Source: Thalassotalea euphylliae (lineage in GTDB: Bacteria > Pseudomonadota > Gammaproteobacteria > Enterobacterales > Alteromonadaceae). From it: a DNA stretch of 64,000 nt. The notes below the pieces were generated by a model. That model did not search any database and was not told the DNA's origin. It saw only the letters and a list, made by a program, of their open reading frames with translations. The position numbers were made by a program, and so were the translations under genes. This document shows positions 25,630-33,402 of this stretch, piece by piece (the stretch's first letter is position 1; the number at the start of each line of letters is the position of its first letter). Where the stretch lies: positions 186,001 to 250,000 of the forward strand of contig NZ_QUOT01000001.1 in the NCBI RefSeq assembly GCF_003390375.1. Reading direction: 5' to 3'.

Positions 25630-27039
25630 ATGTTTAAACACCTATTAAAACAACCTAAACATATCTGCCGTAAAATAATGGGTCAAGCGCTTGTAGCCGG
25701 CCTTTGTCTTTCGAGCAGTGTCGTAAGCGTTAGCGTTAGTGCCGAGGAATTAGGGTATCCAGAAAAAGAAGAGCTAAAATTCGGTTTCATTAAACTTACA
25801 GATATGGCACCTATCGCCATTGCTTATGAAAAAGGCTACTTCGAAGACGAAGGTTTATACGTCACGATTGAAGCGCAAGCAAACTGGAAAGTGTTGCTTG
25901 ATGGTGTGATTGATGGCCGCTTAGACGGTGCCCATATGCTAGCAGGTCAGCCAATTGCAGCAACCATTGGTTATGGAACAAAGGCTGAAATCATTACACC
26001 GTTTTCAATGGACTTAAATGGTAACGGCATCACAGTTTCTAATGAAATTTGGAAACAAATGAAACCAAACATTCCTAAGCAAGCTGACGGTAAGCCAGTT
26101 CACCCGATCAAAGCTGATGCCCTTAAGCCTGTGGTTGAAAAATACTCAGAAGCGGGTAAGCCATTTAATATGGGCATGGTATTCCCTGTGTCTACCCATA
26201 ACTATGAGTTACGCTACTGGTTGGCGGCAGGTGGTATTCACCCTGGTTACTACGCACCTCATAAAGGCGACACATCAGGTCAAATTGACGCTCAAGCATT
26301 ACTTTCTGTAACGCCGCCACCTCAAATGCCTGCCACGTTAGAAGCTGGCACTATCTACGGTTACTGTGTGGGTGAACCTTGGAACCAGCAAGCAGTATTC
26401 AAAGGTATTGGTGTACCTGTTGTTACTGACTACGAGATCTGGAAAGACAACCCAGAAAAAGTATTCGGTATCACCAAAGCGTTTGCTGAAAAATACCCTA
26501 ATACCACTATTCGTTTAACGCGTGCACTGATTCGCGCTGCGAAATGGTTAGACGAGAACGACAACGCTAACCGCCCAGAAGCGGTAAAAATTCTATCGCA
26601 GTCAAACTACGTTGGTGCTGACTACGATGTGATTGCAAACAGCATGACAGGTACCTTTGAATACGAAAAAGGTGACAAACGCGCTGTTCCTGACTTCAAC
26701 GTATTCTTCCGTTACAACGCAACATACCCATTCTATTCAGATGCAATTTGGTACTTAACACAAATGCGTCGTTGGGGCCAAATCAGTGATGATAAGCCGG
26801 ATAGCTGGTACTTCGATGTAGCGAAAAAAGTATACCGTCCAGACATTTACATGAAGGCAGTTCAATCATTGGTCGATGAAAAAATTATGCCAGCAACTGA
26901 TTTCGCTTCGCTTGATGGTGAAGACGGCTTCCGCAGCCCGCAAACACACTTCATCGATAACATCGTTTACGACGGTACTAAGCCAAACGAATACATCAAT
27001 AAATTTAACATTGGCTTAAAAGCTGGCGACAAGATTTAG
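25630..27039 (+). CDS. nrtA: Periplasmic nitrate-binding protein NrtA (CmpA/NrtA family)
   Basis: 469 residues. An N-terminal signal peptide (about 1-39, ending VSVSA) exports the protein. The solute-binding fold carries FGFIKLTDMAPIAIAYEKGYF, LDGAHMLAGQPIAATIG, DLNGNGITVSNEIW and YGYCVGEPWNQQAV, diagnostic of nitrate/nitrite/bicarbonate binding proteins. The nitrate role is taken from the operon, which encodes nitrate and nitrite reductases. GGAGG precedes the ATG at 25630; a TTG four codons earlier overlaps that site and is rejected. First gene of the structural operon. Confidence 0.93.
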   Translation: MFKHLLKQPKHICRKIMGQALVAGLCLSSSVVSVSVSAEELGYPEKEELKFGFIKLTDMAPIAIAYEKGYFEDEGLYVTIEAQANWKVLLDGVIDGRLDGAHMLAGQPIAATIGYGTKAEIITPFSMDLNGNGITVSNEIWKQMKPNIPKQADGKPVHPIKADALKPVVEKYSEAGKPFNMGMVFPVSTHNYELRYWLAAGGIHPGYYAPHKGDTSGQIDAQALLSVTPPPQMPATLEAGTIYGYCVGEPWNQQAVFKGIGVPVVTDYEIWKDNPEKVFGITKAFAEKYPNTTIRLTRALIRAAKWLDENDNANRPEAVKILSQSNYVGADYDVIANSMTGTFEYEKGDKRAVPDFNVFFRYNATYPFYSDAIWYLTQMRRWGQISDDKPDSWYFDVAKKVYRPDIYMKAVQSLVDEKIMPATDFASLDGEDGFRSPQTHFIDNIVYDGTKPNEYINKFNIGLKAGDKI

Positions 27040-27136
27040 TCGCCAGTAACAAAACCCAGTACTAGAAAAGTAAATAGAAAGTTATACAGCGTAGCTTTAC
27101 GGTTAAGTGGCTAGTGTTACGCGCTTGGAGAGAAAT

Positions 27137-28135
27137 ATGACCACCTTAATACAAAAAATGGCTACATCAGAAGGACAGCCGAGCTGGGCAACCAATGCGT
27201 TGCGTTGGCTGTCAAATCACATCAAAGCTATTGTTTTGCCAATAGTTGGTATTGGGATTTTCCTGATAATTTGGTCGTTTGCCGCCAGTAAAATTGATAC
27301 GTCGTTAGGCAAGTTCCCAGGCCCAACGGCAGTGGCGACTCAGGTGGTCAATTTATACCAAGAGCACAACACAGAACGCGAAAAAGAAGCAGCGTTTTAT
27401 CAACGTCAAGAAGAGCGCAATGCCAAGCGTGTTGCTAAAGATCCGAATTATGTACCTAAAATCCGTGCATATACCGGTAAAGAAACCTTTATCGACCAAA
27501 TCGGCACTAGTTTGATTACGGTGATGAGCGGTTTTGCTGTCGCGGCGGCTATCGCGATCCCACTAGGCATTGCAATTGGTCTTAGCAAAAACTTGAATAC
27601 GGCAATTAACCCCATTATTCAAATTTTTAAGCCGGTATCACCGTTAGCGTGGTTGCCACTCGTGACCATGGTGGTTAGCGCGGTATATGTGTCGCCTGAG
27701 CCAATGTTTGCCAAGTCATTTCTAAACTCAATGATCACGGTAACCCTGTGTTGCTTGTGGCCAATGGTGATCAACACCTCTGTGGGTGTGTCAGCAATTA
27801 ACTCTGATTGGAACAACGTTAGCCGAGTATTGCGCTTGCCCAGCCTAGTACACGTGCAAAAGATTGTACTACCAGCGTCAATTCCTGCCATTTTCACGGG
27901 TATGCGTTTATCACTGGGTATTGCTTGGATGGTGTTAATCGCGGCAGAAATGCTGGCGCAAAACCCTGGTCTTGGCAAATTTGTTTGGGATGAATTCCAA
28001 AATGGTAGCTCGCAAAGCTTAAGTCGCATTATGACCGCCGTATTTGTTATTGGCTTTATCGGCTTTTTGCTTGACCGCGGCATGTTACAACTGCAACGCA
28101 TTGTCTCTTGGGACAAAGCCAGCGCAAACCGTTAA
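27137..28135 (+). CDS. nrtB: Nitrate ABC transporter permease NrtB
   Basis: A 332-residue inner-membrane permease of the BPD_transp_1 (MetI-like) type. Six hydrophobic segments are visible from about residue 30. A hydrophilic insert (about 70-115, rich in E, K, R) follows the first. The EAA loop near SRVLRLPSLVHVQKIVLPAS contacts the ATPase. The ATG at 27137 has GGAG nine bases upstream; the GTG at 27107 has no ribosome site. It lies 97 bases after nrtA and 43 before the ATPase gene. Permease half of nitrate uptake. Confidence 0.92.
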   Translation: MTTLIQKMATSEGQPSWATNALRWLSNHIKAIVLPIVGIGIFLIIWSFAASKIDTSLGKFPGPTAVATQVVNLYQEHNTEREKEAAFYQRQEERNAKRVAKDPNYVPKIRAYTGKETFIDQIGTSLITVMSGFAVAAAIAIPLGIAIGLSKNLNTAINPIIQIFKPVSPLAWLPLVTMVVSAVYVSPEPMFAKSFLNSMITVTLCCLWPMVINTSVGVSAINSDWNNVSRVLRLPSLVHVQKIVLPASIPAIFTGMRLSLGIAWMVLIAAEMLAQNPGLGKFVWDEFQNGSSQSLSRIMTAVFVIGFIGFLLDRGMLQLQRIVSWDKASANR

Positions 28136-28178
28136 TCCTCTTTAGGCCCTGATAATAATACAGACAAGGAATATTTAG

Positions 28179-29042
28179 ATGAGCATTTTACTTGATATCA
28201 GCAAAATCGACATGGTATTTCCAACGCCTAAAGGAGACTTTACCGCGCTAAAAGAAGTGGATTTAAAAATTAACAAAGGTGAATTTATCTCGTTAATTGG
28301 CCACTCTGGTTGCGGCAAGTCAACGGTACTAAACGTAGTGGCGGGTTTATACCAAGCCACTAAAGGTGGTGTGTTACTGAACAATAAAGAAGTGACGGAA
28401 CCAGGCCCAGAGCGCGCCGTTGTGTTTCAAAACCACTCTTTATTACCTTGGCTAACGGCTTATCAAAACGTTGAACTTGCGGTTAAACAGGTGTTCAAGA
28501 AAAAAATGGCACCGGGCGAGATGAAAGAGTGGATAGAACACAATTTGAAACTCGTTCATATGGATCACGCGATGCACAAACGCCCAGATGAAATTTCTGG
28601 TGGTATGAAGCAACGTGTGGGTATCGCTCGTGCGCTGGCTATGCAACCCGAAGTACTCTTGATGGATGAACCATTTGGTGCATTGGATGCACTAACCCGT
28701 GCGCATATGCAAGATTCATTGATGGAAATACAAGACGAACTCAACAATACCGTGATCATGATCACTCATGATGTTGATGAGGCTGTGTTGCTATCAGATC
28801 GCATTGTCATGATGACCAATGGCCCTGCGGCCACAATTGGTGAAATTCTTGATGTTAACTTACCAAGACCGAGAAATCGCTTGGCACTAGCGCAAGATGT
28901 TGAATATAACCGACTTCGCTCCGCTGTATTAACTTTCCTTTATGAAAAACAACGAAAAGTCGAAACCATTGGCCAAAAGGCTGATGACTCGACAACTGTT
29001 AAATCGAACAAAGAAAACATGAAAAAACATGACGTGGCGTAA
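28179..29042 (+). CDS. nrtC: Nitrate ABC transporter ATP-binding protein (NrtC/NrtD type)
   Basis: A 287-residue ABC ATPase. Walker A is GHSGCGKST, Q-loop VFQNHSLLPW, signature SGGMKQR, Walker B LLMDEPFGALDA, and the H-loop is in MITHDVDEAV. It has no C-terminal binding-protein-like regulatory domain of the cyanobacterial NrtC kind, so in domain layout it resembles NrtD. The name nrtC is used only as the single ATPase of this operon. Together with nrtA and nrtB it completes a nitrate importer. Confidence 0.92.
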   Translation: MSILLDISKIDMVFPTPKGDFTALKEVDLKINKGEFISLIGHSGCGKSTVLNVVAGLYQATKGGVLLNNKEVTEPGPERAVVFQNHSLLPWLTAYQNVELAVKQVFKKKMAPGEMKEWIEHNLKLVHMDHAMHKRPDEISGGMKQRVGIARALAMQPEVLLMDEPFGALDALTRAHMQDSLMEIQDELNNTVIMITHDVDEAVLLSDRIVMMTNGPAATIGEILDVNLPRPRNRLALAQDVEYNRLRSAVLTFLYEKQRKVETIGQKADDSTTVKSNKENMKKHDVA

Positions 29043-29153
29043 CAAAAAAACACTAAATTAGCGCTACGATACGCTGGTTAATATTTAGCCTGTCACTAGA
29101 CTGAGCTATGTAAAACCCTCGTTTTCGTTTGAATCGAACACTAAGGAATTAAT

Positions 29154-30344
29154 ATGAAAGCAAATAAACTAACTCTCTCAATTCTAGCTGCAACTACATT
29201 TACTGCTGTTTCACCTTTGGCCTACAGTGCTGATGCAGGCACAGCGTCTATCGATTTTCGTTTACGTTATGAAGCTGTCGATCAAGACAACGCATTGCGC
29301 GATGCTGATGCCTTAACGCTTCGTACTCGCCTAAGTTATAAAACGGCAACCTTTAACAAGTTCTCAGGCTTTGTTGAATTTGAAGACTCACGTCAAGTGC
29401 TAGGTGTTGACGATTACAACGACACGGCTGGCAATGGCGCAGGTTATTCAGTGATTGCCGATCCTGAAACAACAGAAGTTGATCAAGCATATGTTCAGTA
29501 TGCCGATCAAGGCTTTACGGCAAAAGTTGGTCGTCAAGTACTTACCTTAGACAATCACCGTTTTGTGGGTCACGTTGGCTGGCGACAAGACAGACAGACC
29601 TTCGATGCGGCTTCATTTAATTACAAATCGGATAACTATGAAGCGACTTACGCTTACCTGACTCAACGTAACCGTATTTTTGCCGAAAATCGTGATTTAG
29701 ATAGTAAAGACCACTTGTTGAATGTGAGCTATAAAACGCCATTCGGTAAGTTAACTGGTTATGGCTACTTGTTAGATGAAGATGAGGGCGTTCAAAGAGA
29801 AATAGATACGTACGGTATTCGCTTTGCGGGTAGCCAAAAACACGGTGATAGCAACAAGGTACTGTATGCCTTTGAGTTTGCAACACAAGACTCTGAATCT
29901 GCAGCGGGTCAATTTGATGCCGAATATTCACTCATTGAAGTAGGTTACGGCTTTAGCGGTATCACTGTCAAAGGCGGTTACGAAGTATTGGGCAGCGATA
30001 ACGGCTTTTACGGCTTCTCAACTCCTCTTGCAACCTTGCACAAATTTAACGGTTGGGCTGATCAATTCTTAGGTACACCAAGCTTAGGTTTAGCTGATTT
30101 ATATGTCTCAGTTTCAGGTAAGGCGTTAGGCGGTAAATGGTCGATAGTGTATCACGACTATGAAGCTGACGAAGATGAAGCAGCAGTGGAAGACTTTGGT
30201 GACGAAATCAATCTTTCATACGGGAAAAGTTTCAACAAAACCTTTTCAGGTGGAATTAAGTTTGCCGCTTATTCGGCAGGCGACAGTGGCTCAGGCAAAG
30301 TCGACACAGACAAGCTTTGGGTCTGGGTTGGTGCGAAATTCTAA
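29154..30344 (+). CDS. Outer-membrane porin (alginate-export/OprD-like beta barrel) of the nitrate operon
   Basis: 396 residues with a signal peptide (about 1-25, ending AYSA) and alternating beta-strand pattern throughout, ending in an aromatic residue (WVWVGAKF) as outer-membrane barrels do. The segment VDQAYVQYADQGFTAKVGRQVL and DNHRFVGHVGWRQD are of the alginate-export/OprD-related porin type. It is embedded between the ABC transporter and nirB, same strand, with short spacers and a ribosome site. I infer that it is a channel for nitrate or nitrite across the outer membrane; no substrate residue can be read from sequence. Confidence 0.75.
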   Translation: MKANKLTLSILAATTFTAVSPLAYSADAGTASIDFRLRYEAVDQDNALRDADALTLRTRLSYKTATFNKFSGFVEFEDSRQVLGVDDYNDTAGNGAGYSVIADPETTEVDQAYVQYADQGFTAKVGRQVLTLDNHRFVGHVGWRQDRQTFDAASFNYKSDNYEATYAYLTQRNRIFAENRDLDSKDHLLNVSYKTPFGKLTGYGYLLDEDEGVQREIDTYGIRFAGSQKHGDSNKVLYAFEFATQDSESAAGQFDAEYSLIEVGYGFSGITVKGGYEVLGSDNGFYGFSTPLATLHKFNGWADQFLGTPSLGLADLYVSVSGKALGGKWSIVYHDYEADEDEAAVEDFGDEINLSYGKSFNKTFSGGIKFAAYSAGDSGSGKVDTDKLWVWVGAKF

Positions 30345-30386
30345 TAAAAAAGCATCAATCAGGAATCTAAGTTAAGAGGAAATAAC

Positions 30387-33002
30387 ATGTCTAAACAGCT
30401 AAACGTCGTTGTTGTTGGCAACGGTATGGTCGGTCATCACTTTGTTGAGCAACTTGCCAATTTACGTGAGTCTGCAGAGCAAGTGAACATCACAGTGTTG
30501 TCAGCTGAAAATCGCTTGGCCTATGACCGCGTTCATTTATCTGAGTATTTTGCGGGTAAAACAGCGCAAGACTTGGCATTAACAGACGAATCAACTTACC
30601 ACGATTGGCAAATTGATTTTCGTACCAATGCTAAGGTCACGACTATTGATCGCCAGCAGCAGCAAATCACCACTGAAGTGGGTGAAACGTTTAGCTACGA
30701 CAAGTTAATCCTTGCAACAGGTTCTTATCCTTTTGTGCCACCGATCCCTGGGGGAGATCAATCTCATTGCCTTGTTTACCGCACCATAGATGACCTGGAG
30801 TCTATTAAAAGCAGTGCAAGTAGCAGTAAAGTTGGTGTGGTGATCGGTGGCGGTTTATTAGGCTTAGAAGCCGCCAATGCACTCAAAGAGTTAGGGCTGC
30901 AAACCCATGTAGTGGAATTTGCACCGCAATTAATGGCAGTACAAGTTGACACTGGCGGTGGCCGTTTACTCAAATCAAAAATTGAAGAGCTTGGCGTGCA
31001 AGTGCATACCTCAAAAGCAACACAAGTGATTGAAAAAGGTGAGTCTTGCCGATACCGCTTAGTGTTTGCTGATGGTGAAACCTTAGAAACCGATCTGGTG
31101 TTATTCTCAGCAGGTATTCGCCCATACGACAACTTAGGGCGAGAAAACGACCTGACGCTTGGTGAACGTGGTGGTATTGTGATTAACAGCCAATGCCAAA
31201 CGTCAGACGAGAATATTTATGCGATTGGCGAATGTGCGCTATATGAAAATATGATTTACGGCTTAGTGGCACCGGGCTACTCGATGGCGAAAGTTACCGC
31301 TAATCATGTGTTAGATAGCACCAGTGAAACGGTGTTTGAAGGCGCCGACATGAGCACTAAATTAAAATTAATGGGTGTTGATGTTGGCTCGATTGGTGAT
31401 GCGCATGCCAAAACACAAGGTGCATTAACCTATACCTACGAAAACCAACCAGAAGGCGTTTACAAGAAAATCGTTGTTTCTAGCGATAAAACTCTGCTAC
31501 TAGGTGCTGTGCTTGTTGGTGATACCAGCGAATACGACAGCCTTTTGCAATACATGCTAAACGCCATTGAACTGCCAGAAAGCCCAGAAGCGCTGATTCT
31601 ACCAATGGCTGCAGACAAACCTATGTTGGGTGCTGATGCATTGCCTGATACCGCAACCATTTGTTCATGTTTAAATGTCACTAAAGGCGATATTGTTGCT
31701 GCTGTCGATGGCGGTGCCTGTAGCGTTGCCGATGTGAAATCTTGCACCAAAGCCAGTACAGGTTGTGGTGGCTGTGCTGCCTTGCTTAAAGACGTGGTAG
31801 ATAAAGAGCTAGAAAGCCGTGGCGTTGAAGTGAAAAAAGATATCTGTGAGCACTTTGCCTATTCTCGTCGCGAATTGTTCGATATCGTTAAAGTCGAGAA
31901 AATCACCAGTTTCGAGCAGTTAATTGAAAAACACGGCCAAGGGTTGGGATGTGAAATTTGTAAGCCAACCGTGGGTTCAATTTTAGCGTCGGTTTGGAAC
32001 GATTATATCCTGGATAGCAGTAAAGTGCCGCTTCAAGATACCAACGATACTTTCCTCGCAAACATGCAAAAAGACGGTACTTATTCAGTCGTACCGCGTA
32101 TTCCAGGCGGTGAAATTACCCCTGACAAGCTGATCACTATTGGTGAAGTCGCGAAAAAGTATAACCTTTATACCAAGATCACCGGTGGCCAACGCATCGA
32201 TTTATTCGGCGCTCGTGTCGACCAATTACCTGATATTTGGCAAGAATTAATTGATGCTGGCTTAGAGACAGGCCACGCTTACGGTAAATCTGTACGTACC
32301 GTGAAATCTTGTGTTGGTAGCACTTGGTGTCGATATGGCGTGCAAGACAGTGTCGGCATGGCGATTGACATTGAAAACCGCTACAAAGGCGTGCGTGCTC
32401 CACACAAAGTGAAGTTTGCTGTCTCTGGTTGTACGCGCGAATGTGCTGAGGCGCAAAGTAAAGATTTTGGCGTGATTGCAACTGACAAAGGCTGGAACCT
32501 TTATGTTAGTGGTAACGGTGGCATGAAGCCTCGTCACGCGGACTTATTCGCAACCGACTTAGATGACGAAACCCTGATTAAATACATTGACCGTATCTTT
32601 AGCTTTTACATTCAAACGGGTGATCGTTTGCAACGCACGTCGGTATGGATGGAAAATTTAGAAGGCGGTTTAGAGTACCTGCAAAAAGTGATTATTGACG
32701 ATCACTTAGGCATTTGCGACGAACTTGAAAAACAAATGGCAAGTATTGTTGGCAAATACCAATGTGAGTGGAAAACCACACTGGAAAACCCAGAGTCATT
32801 GAAGCGATTTAGACAATTCGTCAATTCAGATAAAACCGACAGCAATATTCAATTTGTGACGGAGCGCGATCAAATTCGCCCGGCAACACTTGCTGAAAAG
32901 AAAGCGGGTGAACTGGGCGGCAATATCGAAATTGTCGATTTAACCTACAATGAGAGCCCTAGCGAATCTAGCAAACAAGCTGTTGCTGTAATGGAGGACT
33001 AA
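30387..33002 (+). CDS. nirB: Assimilatory nitrite reductase [NAD(P)H], large subunit
   Basis: 871 residues. The N-terminal FAD/NAD(P)H oxidoreductase begins VVVGNGMVGHHFVEQL, with a second Rossmann motif VVIGGGLLGLEAAN. Two BFD-type [2Fe-2S] regions follow (CSCLNVTKG...CGGCA near 430-480, and CEHF...CEICKP near 490-530). The C-terminal sirohaem/[4Fe-4S] reductase has CVGSTWCRYG and the cluster cysteines in SGCTRECAEAQ. It reduces nitrite to ammonium with six electrons. nirD follows after two bases. It needs sirohaem, which cobA at the operon end helps make. Confidence 0.96.
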   Translation: MSKQLNVVVVGNGMVGHHFVEQLANLRESAEQVNITVLSAENRLAYDRVHLSEYFAGKTAQDLALTDESTYHDWQIDFRTNAKVTTIDRQQQQITTEVGETFSYDKLILATGSYPFVPPIPGGDQSHCLVYRTIDDLESIKSSASSSKVGVVIGGGLLGLEAANALKELGLQTHVVEFAPQLMAVQVDTGGGRLLKSKIEELGVQVHTSKATQVIEKGESCRYRLVFADGETLETDLVLFSAGIRPYDNLGRENDLTLGERGGIVINSQCQTSDENIYAIGECALYENMIYGLVAPGYSMAKVTANHVLDSTSETVFEGADMSTKLKLMGVDVGSIGDAHAKTQGALTYTYENQPEGVYKKIVVSSDKTLLLGAVLVGDTSEYDSLLQYMLNAIELPESPEALILPMAADKPMLGADALPDTATICSCLNVTKGDIVAAVDGGACSVADVKSCTKASTGCGGCAALLKDVVDKELESRGVEVKKDICEHFAYSRRELFDIVKVEKITSFEQLIEKHGQGLGCEICKPTVGSILASVWNDYILDSSKVPLQDTNDTFLANMQKDGTYSVVPRIPGGEITPDKLITIGEVAKKYNLYTKITGGQRIDLFGARVDQLPDIWQELIDAGLETGHAYGKSVRTVKSCVGSTWCRYGVQDSVGMAIDIENRYKGVRAPHKVKFAVSGCTRECAEAQSKDFGVIATDKGWNLYVSGNGGMKPRHADLFATDLDDETLIKYIDRIFSFYIQTGDRLQRTSVWMENLEGGLEYLQKVIIDDHLGICDELEKQMASIVGKYQCEWKTTLENPESLKRFRQFVNSDKTDSNIQFVTERDQIRPATLAEKKAGELGGNIEIVDLTYNESPSESSKQAVAVMED

Positions 33003-33004
33003 TT

Positions 33005-33388
33005 ATGACACAAGCGTTAAAAGAGCAAACGGTAAACAAAGATTGGGTGACCTTGTGTGGTATTCAAGACCTAGTTGCTAACTCCGGTATCTGTGCCTTA
33101 GTTGCTAAGCCAAGTGAACAGGGGGAGCAACTAGAGAAACAAATTGCCATTTTTAGTATTCCCGACAGTGAAGAAAAAGTGTTTGCGGTTGATAATTTTG
33201 ACCCGATTGGCAAAGCGAATGTGCTATATCGCGGCATTGTTGGCAGTAACAACGGCGAACCTATTGTTGCTTCACCACTTTACAAACAGCAATTTTCGCT
33301 GAAAACCGGTACTTGTATTCAAGAAGAAGCTGAAATAGGCGCTTATCCAGCGCGTATTCAGGACCAAGCGATCCAAGTCTATATCTAA
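33005..33388 (+). CDS. nirD: Nitrite reductase small subunit NirD
   Basis: 127 residues with a Rieske-like fold. The Cys and His ligands of true Rieske proteins are absent (the loops read FDPIGKANVLYRG and SPLYKQQFSLKTG), which is normal for NirD: it carries no cluster and assists NirB. It begins two bases after nirB, so the two are translationally coupled, and the next start follows after 14 bases. Confidence 0.93.
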   Translation: MTQALKEQTVNKDWVTLCGIQDLVANSGICALVAKPSEQGEQLEKQIAIFSIPDSEEKVFAVDNFDPIGKANVLYRGIVGSNNGEPIVASPLYKQQFSLKTGTCIQEEAEIGAYPARIQDQAIQVYI

Positions 33389-33402
33389 GAGGATTGCAGT
33401 GT

